From an uncultured Muribaculaceae bacterium (GTDB lineage: Bacteria > Bacteroidota > Bacteroidia > Bacteroidales > Muribaculaceae), in the NCBI GenBank assembly GCA_910586975.1, contig CAJUKX010000004.1:70995-134994 (forward strand): 64,000 nt of DNA. Direction: 5' to 3'. Below the pieces are notes generated by a model. That model saw nothing but the letters and a program-made list of their open reading frames with translations. It did not search any database and was not told the origin of the DNA. This document shows positions 32,214 to 40,901 of this stretch, piece by piece; position 1 is the stretch's first letter, and every line of letters begins with the position of its first letter. A program made the position numbers and the translations under genes.

Positions 32214-34979
32214 ATGAAGAAAGTAACCAAAGTGTTGATGGCAGCCGCCATCGCAGCAGCCGCATGCGTGCCGCAAGCGGACGCGGGAGTTTGGAAATTC
32301 TTGTCGGCCGGACAATCGCAGACATACGCGATCATGGAAGACGGAACCTTATGGGCATGGGGTTCAGCCGAATACGGCGAACTCGGCAACGGCTCAAAGT
32401 CACCCGCCAAAGTTTCTACCCCCACTCAGATTGGTGAAGACACCGACTGGGTATTCGCAGCCGGTGGCAGCGGTCGTGCATTCTTTATCAAGGCCGACGG
32501 CTCGCTCTGGTCGGTAGGTACTGCAGAAGGCGGTGTGCTCGGCACCGGCTCGTCGCAGGCACAGCTCACACCTGCCCGCATCGGCACTGACAACGACTGG
32601 AAGTATGTGGCCACTTCAAACAATGGCGACAACTATGATGCCATGGCCATCAAGACTGACGGCTCACTTTGGGGCTGGGGCAAGAATGAACTCGGTTCGC
32701 TCGGCCTTGGCGACTTCAATACACGAGCAGTGCCGGTACGCGTAGGCACCGATAACGACTGGGTTTCTGTATCGCTCGGACGCAACCACACTGTGGCCAT
32801 GAAGAGCGATGGTTCTATCTGGGGCGCCGGCGAGGCCAACAACGGTGCGCTCGGCGACAACACAGGCTTTAAGAAAAACTTTGTAAAGGTATCTGAGCCG
32901 GCCGACTGGAAGACAGTAACCGCAATCAACAATGCCACATACGCCATCAAAACCGATGGTACACTGTGGGCTTGGGGCCAGAATGACGACAACAAACTTG
33001 GTATCAACAATGCAGAAATCACCACTGTAACCGAACCCACCAAGATTGAGGCTATCACCGGCAAGGTGTTCTCAATCACAGGTTCAGAACACTTCCGCGT
33101 TGTTGCTACCGGCGAAGGCGAAACAGCCACCGAAGCCTATTCGTGGGGCTGGAACTATCAGGGTTGCCTTGGCAACGGTACAGGCTGCGAATTTGGTGAT
33201 ATAGCCGCCCGCGTGCTGTATGCCACTCCGCAAAAGGTGCAGTTTGCCGAGCCGGTTGAAATAGAAATGCTCTCGGCAGGCGCCACATTTGCCGAGGTTC
33301 TCGATGGCAAAGGCTTGCTCCAGGGCTGGGGTGCCAACGCTTGGGGTCAGCTCGGAAACTCGCTCCCCGAGAACATGCTCAACATTTACTACACCACACC
33401 CATTGCCGTGGCCGAAGGTCAGGCACCCGTTGATCCCGGTGTGGAGATTACCGCAGACAACATTCCCACCAACCTGTCGGCTGTAGAAAAGATAACCCTG
33501 CTCGGTGCTTGGACCACAAGCGACCTGCTCAACCTCATTGCCCCCATAGGCAACGGCCAGGGCATCATGGGCTATAACTACAATACCCACCTCAAGGCAG
33601 TGGATATGTCGAAAGCTGAAATGGCAGAAGGCACATCACTCTCAACCATATTCCGCAACTGCTCGGCTCTCGAGACCGTTCTCTTCCCCACCAACGGCAC
33701 AGCCGCCAATATCGTAAGCCTCGACAACGCATTCCTCAACGACAAGGCTCTGACAAATCCTGACCTGTCTTTGCTCGTGAATGTTAAGGACATTGACCAG
33801 GCCTTCCAGAACTGCAAGGCCGTGACCATGCTCGACCTTTCTACATGGACAGGCGTTGAATCAAGCGAAATGGCTTTCCAGAATTCCGGCCTCACTTCTA
33901 TCGTGCTTCCCGCTGATTTTGTAATTTCCGACAGATGTTTCGGCGGTTGCGACAACCTCAGACTCGTTGACTGGCACCTGTACAACGGCACTACCTGCCC
34001 TGCTGTGGAAATCACCGACAAGTATGAACCCTTCTACGGACTCGACTTCGTACCCTCACAGAAAAAGGAAATTGTAATCATCGTTCCGCAGGCAGCATTT
34101 GATTCGTTCAGCACCGACAGCTACTGGGGAGGTTTCAATATCCAGGCTGCCGCCGCTGCCGGTACATACACCATCGACGGCGACGAAATCCCCGCCGACC
34201 TGGCCGATGCACTCCACATCGTATTGACAGGCAACTGGGACAGCGCCAAGTTCAAGGCTCTTGCCACCGCTCTCGGTACAAGCGCTTCTGTAACCGCGTC
34301 AAACAAGACTCTGCTCACAGTTGATGCATCAGCTGCAACCATCGAACCCGGCACAAACCTGCTGATGGGTGTTCAGGGCATCTTCGGTCAGTCAGACAAG
34401 GGTGTATTCCAGAACTTCACCGCTCTCGAATCATTCATCATGCCCGCGGCAGAACAGGCAGCCAACTTCGGTTCGTTCAAGCAGGCATTCCAGGGCTGCT
34501 CATCGCTCAAGGAAATAGACCTCTCGGGTTGCACACAACTCACTTCAACCAACGATGCCTTCTACAACTGCTCTGCATTGGCCAAGGTTATTCTCCCCGC
34601 TGAATTTACTATCGGCACTGAATGTTTCGACAGATGCGACAACCTTCGCGAAATCGACTGGTCAGCATTCACCGGAGATGTAGTTCCCAACATCTCAACC
34701 AACGGCTTGCCGACACTCGACAACACCAAAGACCTGGTAGTAAAAGTTCCTCAGGATAAGCTCGCAATGTTCCAGGAAAACGCAAAGTGGAATGTGTACA
34801 CACTCGTTGGTGTTGACACCGCATCTGTAGTAGACGAAATTGGCTCTGCAGAAGAAACCCTTATGCCCGTGTACACCATTTCGGGCCAATATGTCACCAC
34901 AGTCAAGGGTGCGCTCAAGGCAGGTACTCTCCCCGCCGGCATCTACATCGTAGGTGGCAAAAAAGTACTCGTGAAGTAA
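32214..34979 (+). CDS. Secreted RCC1-repeat plus leucine-rich-repeat protein with sorting tail
   Basis: 921 residues. A signal peptide (about 1-24) is followed by RCC1-type propeller repeats (about 25-400), each with a GTLWAWG or GSLWGWG strand and an LG.G turn, for example MEDGTLWAWGSAEYGELGNG and IKTDGSLWGWGKNELGSLGL. Residues about 420-870 hold two blocks of BspA-like LRR segments (FRNCSALETVLFP; FQGCSSLKEIDLSGCTQL; CDNLREIDWSAF). The C-terminus (VYTISGQYVTTVKGALKAG, then AGIYIVGGKKVLVK) is a T9SS type A tail. It is probably surface-exposed and may mediate binding; the ligand is unknown. Confidence 0.82.
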   Translation: MKKVTKVLMAAAIAAAACVPQADAGVWKFLSAGQSQTYAIMEDGTLWAWGSAEYGELGNGSKSPAKVSTPTQIGEDTDWVFAAGGSGRAFFIKADGSLWSVGTAEGGVLGTGSSQAQLTPARIGTDNDWKYVATSNNGDNYDAMAIKTDGSLWGWGKNELGSLGLGDFNTRAVPVRVGTDNDWVSVSLGRNHTVAMKSDGSIWGAGEANNGALGDNTGFKKNFVKVSEPADWKTVTAINNATYAIKTDGTLWAWGQNDDNKLGINNAEITTVTEPTKIEAITGKVFSITGSEHFRVVATGEGETATEAYSWGWNYQGCLGNGTGCEFGDIAARVLYATPQKVQFAEPVEIEMLSAGATFAEVLDGKGLLQGWGANAWGQLGNSLPENMLNIYYTTPIAVAEGQAPVDPGVEITADNIPTNLSAVEKITLLGAWTTSDLLNLIAPIGNGQGIMGYNYNTHLKAVDMSKAEMAEGTSLSTIFRNCSALETVLFPTNGTAANIVSLDNAFLNDKALTNPDLSLLVNVKDIDQAFQNCKAVTMLDLSTWTGVESSEMAFQNSGLTSIVLPADFVISDRCFGGCDNLRLVDWHLYNGTTCPAVEITDKYEPFYGLDFVPSQKKEIVIIVPQAAFDSFSTDSYWGGFNIQAAAAAGTYTIDGDEIPADLADALHIVLTGNWDSAKFKALATALGTSASVTASNKTLLTVDASAATIEPGTNLLMGVQGIFGQSDKGVFQNFTALESFIMPAAEQAANFGSFKQAFQGCSSLKEIDLSGCTQLTSTNDAFYNCSALAKVILPAEFTIGTECFDRCDNLREIDWSAFTGDVVPNISTNGLPTLDNTKDLVVKVPQDKLAMFQENAKWNVYTLVGVDTASVVDEIGSAEETLMPVYTISGQYVTTVKGALKAGTLPAGIYIVGGKKVLVK

Positions 34980-35010
34980 TCGCTACACATCTCTAAACAG
35001 ACTTAATCAT

Positions 35011-35050
35011 AACAGACTGCGTCACCAAAAATGGCGCAGTCTGTTTTATT
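35011..35050 (+). terminator. Terminator after the RCC1/LRR gene
   Basis: AACAGACTGCG (35011-35021) pairs with CGCAGTCTGTT (35035-35045), followed by TTATT. It begins 32 bp after the stop. Confidence 0.8.
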
Positions 35051-35070
35051 ATGTATATTTAATCCTGTGA

Positions 35071-35366
35071 ATTACGTTTTGGGAATATGACATCCGACGA
35101 GGATGTCTGCAAATACCGTAACCGCGGTATGCACGACCGTAGGGAGGGCATGCCCGGAAAGGCGGACACAAGATATTGGCATCCGCCAAGGATGCAGTAT
35201 ATGATGCCGGGTACAATAAGACGACTCTGTGGATGTCGCTGTGGCCTATACCGCATCCTGCCGGATGCATTTGCGGCTTGCGTTACTACCGGGTATGCCC
35301 TGCGCTACGCTTGTGCATGCCCGTTACGGTGTGTCAGACTTCCTGCGGAAGTCATATTCTTGATAA
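35071..35366. repeat. Mosaic of short palindromes (dispersed intergenic repeat, copy 2)
   Basis: Hairpins of the same design as at 3717-4168: GACATCC-GACGA-GGATGTC (35089-35107), GCATCC-GCCAA-GGATGC (35179-35195), GCATCC-TGCC-GGATGC (35253-35268) and GACTTCC-TGC-GGAAGTC (35337-35353). The ends are inverted copies, GAATATGAC near 35083 and GTCATATTC near 35351. The block 35281-35332 is the inverted form of the ACCGTAACC..GCGCAGGGCAT block of copy 1. The flanks of the 34980-35495 gap hold two terminators and nothing else that I recognise. Confidence 0.75.
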
Positions 35367-35428
35367 CAAGGATGGTAAGCTACTTAACATCTTATTCATA
35401 CCATATTTCCCATGATTCTTCTAATAAC

Positions 35429-35480
35429 AAACTGCATTCCAAAAGTCGTTTGACAGACTTCGGGAATGCAGTTTTATTTA
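35429..35480. terminator. Terminator-like hairpin at the sdaA 3' end
   Basis: AACTGCATTCC (35430-35440) pairs with GGAATGCAGTT (35463-35473), with an inner AAGTC/GACTT stem. It lies 16 bp or more beyond the sdaA stop on the minus strand; T-rich sequence is present on both outer sides. Confidence 0.65.
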
Positions 35481-35495
35481 TTACTTATTTACTAT

Positions 35496-36692
35496 TTATT
35501 TGATTACCGCGAGGCCGCCTTGGGCGGTTTCTTTGTAGAGCGAGGGGATGTCGTGGCCGGTCTGCTTCATCACTTCCACTATGCGGTCGAAGTCTACGCT
35601 GTGGCGGCCATCGGAAAAGGCTGCGTACAGATTGGCGTCAAGAGCGCGGGCAGCTGCGTAGGCATTGCGCTCGATACACGGTATCTGCACAAGGCCGCAC
35701 ACGGGGTCGCAGGTAAGGCCAAGGTGATGCTCAAGACCCATTTCGGCCGAGTATTCAATCTGGGCCGGCGTTCCGCCAAACAGCTGTGAGGCAGCTGCGG
35801 CTGCCATGGCGCATGCCACACCAACCTCGCCCTGGCAGCCTACTTCGGCACCCGATACGGATGCGTTGTGCTTGACCACGTTGCCAAACAGTCCGGCAGT
35901 AGCCAATGCGCGGAGGATGCGCTTCTCTGAGAATCCTTTGGAAGTATGCAGATGATAGAGTACCGCGGGCACTATGCCACACGAACCGCATGTGGGAGCA
36001 GTTACAATCTCGCCGCCCGAAGCATTTTCCTCGCTGACGGCCAGCGCGTATGCGTATACCAGACCGCGCGACTTAAGCGAGGCATTGTAGCCGGAGGCAT
36101 GGATATAGTAGCTCACGGCCTTACGACGCACACCCAGTCCGCCGGGGAGCACGCCCTCGGCATCAATACCACGTTTAACGGCAGCTTTCATCACTTCCCA
36201 CACCTTGGCAAGGTAGTCCCATATCTCCTCGCCTTCGGTTTCGCCTACATATTCCCAGTACGACTTACCTGTCTGTTCACACCATTTCTGAATGTCCTTG
36301 ATTTTATTGAGCGGATATATTGACTCGCCTGCAGTGCGTGATTCGCCGTCGAGGACGATATCGCCGCCACCTACCGAATAATAAATGCGTTCAGCCAACA
36401 CATCGCCTTGGGTATCGAAGGCCTGAAATTTCATGGCATTGGTGTGGAACGGCAGCACGGTATCGGGTTCCCACTCTATTGTGGTTGGGTACAGCGGCGA
36501 GAGGACATCCAGGATTGCCTTATCGGTAAGGTGACCCTTACCGGTGGCTGCGAGCGATCCGTAGAGTGTCACCACGCACTTGGACGCACCTTCGGCAAGT
36601 TTGCTGAAAATGATTGCCGCATTGCGCGGTCCCATTGTATGGGATGATGAAGGCCCGTAGCCTATTTTGAAAAGTTGTCGTAAGGATTCCAT
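35496..36692 (-). CDS. sdaA: L-serine ammonia-lyase (iron-sulfur)
   Basis: 398 residues with the beta and alpha domains in a single chain. It deaminates L-serine to pyruvate and ammonia with a 4Fe-4S cluster. Family landmarks are YGPSSSHTMGPRNA near residue 12, PLNKIKDIQKWCEQTGKSYWEYV in the linker, then APTCGSCGIVPAVLYH, GAEVGCQGEVGVACAMAAAA and GLTCDPVCGLVQIPCIERNA, the last holding the cluster cysteines. It lies 18 bp downstream of the transporter gene and may be co-transcribed with it. Confidence 0.94.
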   Translation of the reverse strand: MESLRQLFKIGYGPSSSHTMGPRNAAIIFSKLAEGASKCVVTLYGSLAATGKGHLTDKAILDVLSPLYPTTIEWEPDTVLPFHTNAMKFQAFDTQGDVLAERIYYSVGGGDIVLDGESRTAGESIYPLNKIKDIQKWCEQTGKSYWEYVGETEGEEIWDYLAKVWEVMKAAVKRGIDAEGVLPGGLGVRRKAVSYYIHASGYNASLKSRGLVYAYALAVSEENASGGEIVTAPTCGSCGIVPAVLYHLHTSKGFSEKRILRALATAGLFGNVVKHNASVSGAEVGCQGEVGVACAMAAAAASQLFGGTPAQIEYSAEMGLEHHLGLTCDPVCGLVQIPCIERNAYAAARALDANLYAAFSDGRHSVDFDRIVEVMKQTGHDIPSLYKETAQGGLAVIK

Positions 36693-36710
36693 TATTAAAT
36701 AAACAAGCTC

Positions 36711-38579
36711 TTATATATCTTCGTCAGCTACCATCTGTGAGAGTGCGGCAGCATCCAGTTCATTATCTTTTCCGGCCAACTGAGATCCGAATGTTTCCTT
36801 GATATTCCATACAGCCGCAGCGCCGAGTAGCATCAGCACACCCGAAACCACAAGCATCCATATAGTGGCCGGCGCACCGTTGGCATCGGGAGCGAAGCAA
36901 CCGAGTACGAGTCCACCGCAAAGAGCGGCAACAATCTGTGGTATGCTGATGGTGCAGTTGAACAGACCGAGGTATGTGCCTATATGTTCGCCCGACAATG
37001 CGTTGGTAAGTATAGTGAAGGGCATGGCGAGCATGGCAGCCCAGGCGCAACCCATCAGTGCATAGCTTACGCCGAGCACGTAGTGGCTGTTGATGAAGAA
37101 TACCGATATGAATCCGATACCGCCTATGACGAGCGACAACGAGTAGCCTACCTTGCGGTTGCGGAACTGCGACAGCACAATTGCCCACAGCACTGCGGCG
37201 ATAGCCTGAATGGCCAGCAGTACACCGTTCCAGTCGCCGGCATCCTGATATTCCTTTGATGCTGCATTAAGCACGGTTGAATAGTTTACCTGCAACGAAC
37301 CGGGATTTTCTACCGCAGGCAGACTTGTGGTTTCGTCAAGTATATATTCGCCGTTGGCCTGCTCCTTGGCAATGTGGGCCAGCGTAAGGGAGGTACCGGG
37401 TTTTACAAGTGAAAGTTCTGAAATGGTTGCAGCGGAAGTCAGCACCGATATAGGTTCGAAATTGTTGATGCGCACTACCTGACCGGGCTTGGCGAACACG
37501 CTCTTTTCGTAAGCCGAAATCTCAGCCTTGGGCACACCATAGCTGTATACTACCTGACGGTCTTTGATAACGGTGTCGCCGTCTACTGTAACTGTTGTAG
37601 GTTCGAAATATTCGCCGTCAACTTCAATGCCGCCAAGTGCGAGATGACCGTCGAGGAGCACCGGACGCTGAGCATTGAACACATATTTATCGTTATAATT
37701 GTGCCCATCAAGAGAAAGGCCGGTGGCAATCTTAACGGCAGGCGCATTGAAAGCATGTCCGGCTATTGCGTCGGTCGAGTATGTCCACATGTAAAGGAAA
37801 CCGGCCCAGCAGAAGAACTGCACAATACCCACGGTCCAGAATACCTTGGGAGCATGAACAAGCAGAGCCACAAGGTTTGTTTTCTCCTTCTTGCCCTTTT
37901 CAACGGTCTTAAGGCCGTGGTATTCGGCATATTCGTGAGGGGGCATTTCCTTAACCTTGGCAAAGGTATAGAGTACGCAAAGCAAGAGGACGGCAGCGCC
38001 GATGTAGAATGCCCATGTAACTGTAGGAGGTACCTCGCCCGAGGGCGCTGTATTGCTGAGGAACAATGCGAGCACGATGGGCGCTATATAACCCACAACC
38101 GAACCCGAGTTGCACAGGAACGACTGTATGGAGTAAGCCAGTCCCTTCTGTTTTTCATTCACGAAGTCGCCTACAAGCATCTTGAAGGGCTGCATGGCCA
38201 TGTTGATTGATGTATCGAGGAACATGAGCATCACAAGGCCGAAAATGATGGCCTGGCTTACACCAAGGCCGAGCGAACCGGCATTGGGCAGGAAGCACAT
38301 CACTATTATAGCCACCAGGGCACCGATGAGCAGATAAGGAAGTCGGCGACCGAAGCGGTTCCATGTGTTATCGGAAGCGGCACCGACAATGGGCTGCACT
38401 ACCAGACCCATGAGCGGGGGCAGAATCCAGAAGTAACTGAGGTCATGCGGGTCGGCACCGATGGTTGAGAAAATACGGCTAACTTGGGAGCTTTGCAACG
38501 CATAGGCGATCTGTACACCGAAGAATCCGAATGACAGATTCCACAGTTTCCAAAAGCTCAAATCAGGTTTGCTTTTCAT
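36711..38579 (-). CDS. SLC45/GPH-type MFS sugar transporter with large inserted loop
   Basis: 622 residues, longer than a usual 12-helix MFS protein. The N-terminal half (NLSFGFFGVQIAYALQSSQV; PLMGLVVQPIVGAASDNTWN; FGRRLPYLLIGAL) matches sugar:cation symporters of the sucrose/maltose type. Helices resume after an extra hydrophilic, beta-rich stretch at about residues 275-450 that is probably periplasmic. The C-terminal half has PFTILTNALSGEHIGTYLGL. It sits between nfo and sdaA on the same strand, with 43 and 18 bp gaps. The substrate is inferred to be a disaccharide or glucoside, not proven. Confidence 0.85.
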   Translation of the reverse strand: MKSKPDLSFWKLWNLSFGFFGVQIAYALQSSQVSRIFSTIGADPHDLSYFWILPPLMGLVVQPIVGAASDNTWNRFGRRLPYLLIGALVAIIVMCFLPNAGSLGLGVSQAIIFGLVMLMFLDTSINMAMQPFKMLVGDFVNEKQKGLAYSIQSFLCNSGSVVGYIAPIVLALFLSNTAPSGEVPPTVTWAFYIGAAVLLLCVLYTFAKVKEMPPHEYAEYHGLKTVEKGKKEKTNLVALLVHAPKVFWTVGIVQFFCWAGFLYMWTYSTDAIAGHAFNAPAVKIATGLSLDGHNYNDKYVFNAQRPVLLDGHLALGGIEVDGEYFEPTTVTVDGDTVIKDRQVVYSYGVPKAEISAYEKSVFAKPGQVVRINNFEPISVLTSAATISELSLVKPGTSLTLAHIAKEQANGEYILDETTSLPAVENPGSLQVNYSTVLNAASKEYQDAGDWNGVLLAIQAIAAVLWAIVLSQFRNRKVGYSLSLVIGGIGFISVFFINSHYVLGVSYALMGCAWAAMLAMPFTILTNALSGEHIGTYLGLFNCTISIPQIVAALCGGLVLGCFAPDANGAPATIWMLVVSGVLMLLGAAAVWNIKETFGSQLAGKDNELDAAALSQMVADEDI

Positions 38580-38622
38580 GGTTATTAAAATCTCTGTTTA
38601 TGATAAGTAAGTTATGAATATT

Positions 38623-39471
38623 TTATGAATTTTGCTCAAAAGCGTATAGTTTTGCCACTTCCTGCTGCCATAATCCGGGATCGGGAGTTTCGAGAATAAG
38701 GGGTATATTATCGAAACGGCCATCCTGCATCAAGCGGTGGAAGAAAGCTTCGCCTATCAGACCGGCTCCGATGGAGGCGTGGCGGTCTACCCGCGAACCG
38801 AGAGGCTTGATTGAATCGTTTATGTGCATGCCGCGCAAGTATTCAAAGCCGATGAGCTGCCCGAAGCGTGTCCAACAGTCATCATACGAATCCTCGGCGG
38901 CAAGATTGTATCCGGCGGCGTATGCGTGTGCGGTATCAATGCAGACACCCACACGGGTCTTGTCGTCAACGCCCTCGATTATACGCGCTATATGCTCGAA
39001 ACTGTAGCCTAAATTGGAGCCTTGTCCGGCCGTATTCTCAATCACCGCCGTCACGCCCTCGGTTTGGTCAAGAACAATATTGAGCGATTCGCACACACGC
39101 TTTATCGACTCATCCTCGGTAATCTTCTTGAGATGAGCGCCGGGGTGAAAGTTGAGCATGGTAAGGCCGAGCGACTGCACACGTCTCATCTCGTCGATCA
39201 TCGACTCGCGGCTAAGTTTCAGTTTAAAAGACTCAGGAGATCCAAGGTTTACCACAAAGCGACCATGCGGCAGGATGTATCGTGAGCTGAAGCCGTATTC
39301 AAGGCATGACTGCTTGAATCCGTCAATCTGCTCCTGTGGAATCGCAGGCGACTTCCAGCGGGCAGGATCGGCGACACTAAGCGCAAACGCACGGGCTCCG
39401 AGACCCGCAGCTATTGCCGGTGCACGTGCAATATCGACCAGGCTATCAACATGGACTCCAATATATTTCAT
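38623..39471 (-). CDS. nfo: Endonuclease IV (AP endonuclease)
   Basis: 282 residues from the ATG at 39471 (MKYIGVHVDSLVDIARAPAI). The longer frame to 39579 starts upstream of the promoter box and is rejected. The enzyme cuts 5' of abasic sites and uses three zinc ions in a TIM barrel. Ligand motifs are visible: LNFHPGAH near residue 108, AVIENTAGQGSNLG near 145, GVCIDTAHAYAAGY near 178, GMHINDSIKPLGSRVDRHAS near 215, and LILETPD near 260. Confidence 0.94.
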   Translation of the reverse strand: MKYIGVHVDSLVDIARAPAIAAGLGARAFALSVADPARWKSPAIPQEQIDGFKQSCLEYGFSSRYILPHGRFVVNLGSPESFKLKLSRESMIDEMRRVQSLGLTMLNFHPGAHLKKITEDESIKRVCESLNIVLDQTEGVTAVIENTAGQGSNLGYSFEHIARIIEGVDDKTRVGVCIDTAHAYAAGYNLAAEDSYDDCWTRFGQLIGFEYLRGMHINDSIKPLGSRVDRHASIGAGLIGEAFFHRLMQDGRFDNIPLILETPDPGLWQQEVAKLYAFEQNS

Positions 39472-39491
39472 TACGCATTCTTTTAGTTCTA

Positions 39492-39499
39492 CAAAATTA
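39492..39499 (-). promoter_or_regulatory. -7 promoter element TAATTTTG for nfo
   Basis: The minus strand reads TAATTTTG, 20 bp upstream of the ATG at 39471. Confidence 0.55.
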
Positions 39500-39587
39500 A
39501 TAGGAATTGGCGTAATGTCAAAATAATTGTAAAAATATTTTTGAATTTGCAGGGATAATCTCACATATAACAGCAGCATATATAACA

Positions 39588-39620
39588 GCAGCCCGCCTCC
39601 GAGTGTGGGGGGCGGGCTGC
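39588..39620. terminator. GC-rich hairpin between the TPR gene and nfo promoter
   Basis: GCAGCCCGCC (39588-39597) pairs with GGCGGGCTGC (39611-39620). There is no U-tract on the minus strand, but it lies 25 bp after the stop of the TPR gene, so it may still end that transcript. Confidence 0.5.
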
Positions 39621-39644
39621 ATATTGTAGTGTGTCAGTTCAAAA

Positions 39645-40865
39645 TCAGAGCATGCGCTGCTTGATTTCGTTCTGCTTCTGTTCGTCGCGCAGGTTGTAGT
39701 AGATGTTTTCGAGATAGCGCAGGGCATCCATGTTCTCGTTATCGAGCTGCCAAGCCTTTTCGAGGTAAGTAGCGGCTTCTTCGAAGAGGGGCTTGATCTT
39801 CTGGTCGAAGTATGCCTGAGATTCAGCAGCAGATGTGGGAGCCTGGTCGCTGAGAGCGTATGCTTCCTGGCAGAGAGCTGCGCCATACTGTGTGAGAGCC
39901 TGAACGTTGCTGTCGTTGAGTTCGATAGCCTTGGCAAACATAGCCTTTGCATCAGCCTTCTTGTCCATGTTGTCGTAGAGCACACCCTTCACAAAGTAGT
40001 ACTGTGAGTTGTTGGGATCGCTTGCGATAGCGGCGTCGATGGTTGTGAAAGCCTTGTCGTATTCCTTCTGCTGGAGGTAAACGTTGATCATATAGCCGAG
40101 GTAGTTGGGATCTTCCTTGCCATAAATCTCGTTACCAAGCTGTGCCCACTTGAACATGGCGTCGTTATCCTTAAGGCCGGTAGATACAGAGAGGGCGTAG
40201 TCGTAAAGGGTCTTTTTGTTGTAACCCTTGGCGTGAGCCTTTTCGAAAGAATTGAGGGCGTTGCGCAGTGAGTCGGCCTGCCATGCAGCGAGAGCCTGGT
40301 TGAAGTAAACTTCGGCCAGCACTGTATCCTGCAGGGGAGTGTTCTTAGACTTGAAGGGTTCAACTTCGTAGATATCGAGGAATACCTTCCAGGCGTTGTA
40401 AGCGCCCTTGTAGTCCTTTACGTCCCAGTAGGTGATAGCGGCGTCGTTATAGTCAGACACGTGTCCGGCGATGGTGTTGATGATGTCCTTTGAGTATTTG
40501 GTCTTCACCTTACCTTTGGCGTCAACAACAGTATCGAGGGGAAGGGCCTTCATGTAGAAATCATAACCCTGCATGAGGTCGTCGGCCATCTTCTTTGCAT
40601 CTCCGTCGCCAAGGCGGCCGAGAGACTTGAGGCCGAAGAGCTTGTCAAACTCGCCGAACATCGCCTTACCGGGGATGTAGTAAGTCTGTGCGAGGTTGGC
40701 AGTTTCAGAATTTGTAAAGGCGGGAGTAATTATTTCCACAACCTTTGCAGGAGCTTCACCACCCTTCTGGGCGCGTTCTGCATCCTTAAGTACCTGCATC
40801 TGAGCCGACATAGCCATAGAGCCTGCAAAGAAGGCGGCTGCGGCAAGAACAAGATGTTTTTTCAT
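39645..40865 (-). CDS. Exported tetratricopeptide-repeat protein
   Basis: 406 residues with a signal peptide (about 1-21, GSMAMSAQ). The remainder is helical with TPR-type repeats (YKGAYNAWKVFLDIYEVEPF; LRNALNSFEKAHAKGYNKKT; YDKAFTTIDAAIASDPNNSQ; ADAKAMFAKAIELNDSNVQA). It should act as a periplasmic scaffold; the partner is unknown. It follows gyrA by 36 bp on the same strand, an arrangement seen in other Bacteroidales (known from memory). Confidence 0.85.
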   Translation of the reverse strand: MKKHLVLAAAAFFAGSMAMSAQMQVLKDAERAQKGGEAPAKVVEIITPAFTNSETANLAQTYYIPGKAMFGEFDKLFGLKSLGRLGDGDAKKMADDLMQGYDFYMKALPLDTVVDAKGKVKTKYSKDIINTIAGHVSDYNDAAITYWDVKDYKGAYNAWKVFLDIYEVEPFKSKNTPLQDTVLAEVYFNQALAAWQADSLRNALNSFEKAHAKGYNKKTLYDYALSVSTGLKDNDAMFKWAQLGNEIYGKEDPNYLGYMINVYLQQKEYDKAFTTIDAAIASDPNNSQYYFVKGVLYDNMDKKADAKAMFAKAIELNDSNVQALTQYGAALCQEAYALSDQAPTSAAESQAYFDQKIKPLFEEAATYLEKAWQLDNENMDALRYLENIYYNLRDEQKQNEIKQRML

Positions 40866-40901
40866 GATGAAATTATTAAATAGGGATTATTGTTAGTATA
40901 T

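Noticed and set aside
35049..35503. Short frames over the second palindrome cluster
   Set aside because: Same reason: composed of the repeat modules, low likelihood of translation.
39472..39579. Longer N-terminus of endonuclease IV
   Set aside because: It crosses the promoter box at 39492-39499, and the enzyme family begins at the MKYIGVHV segment.
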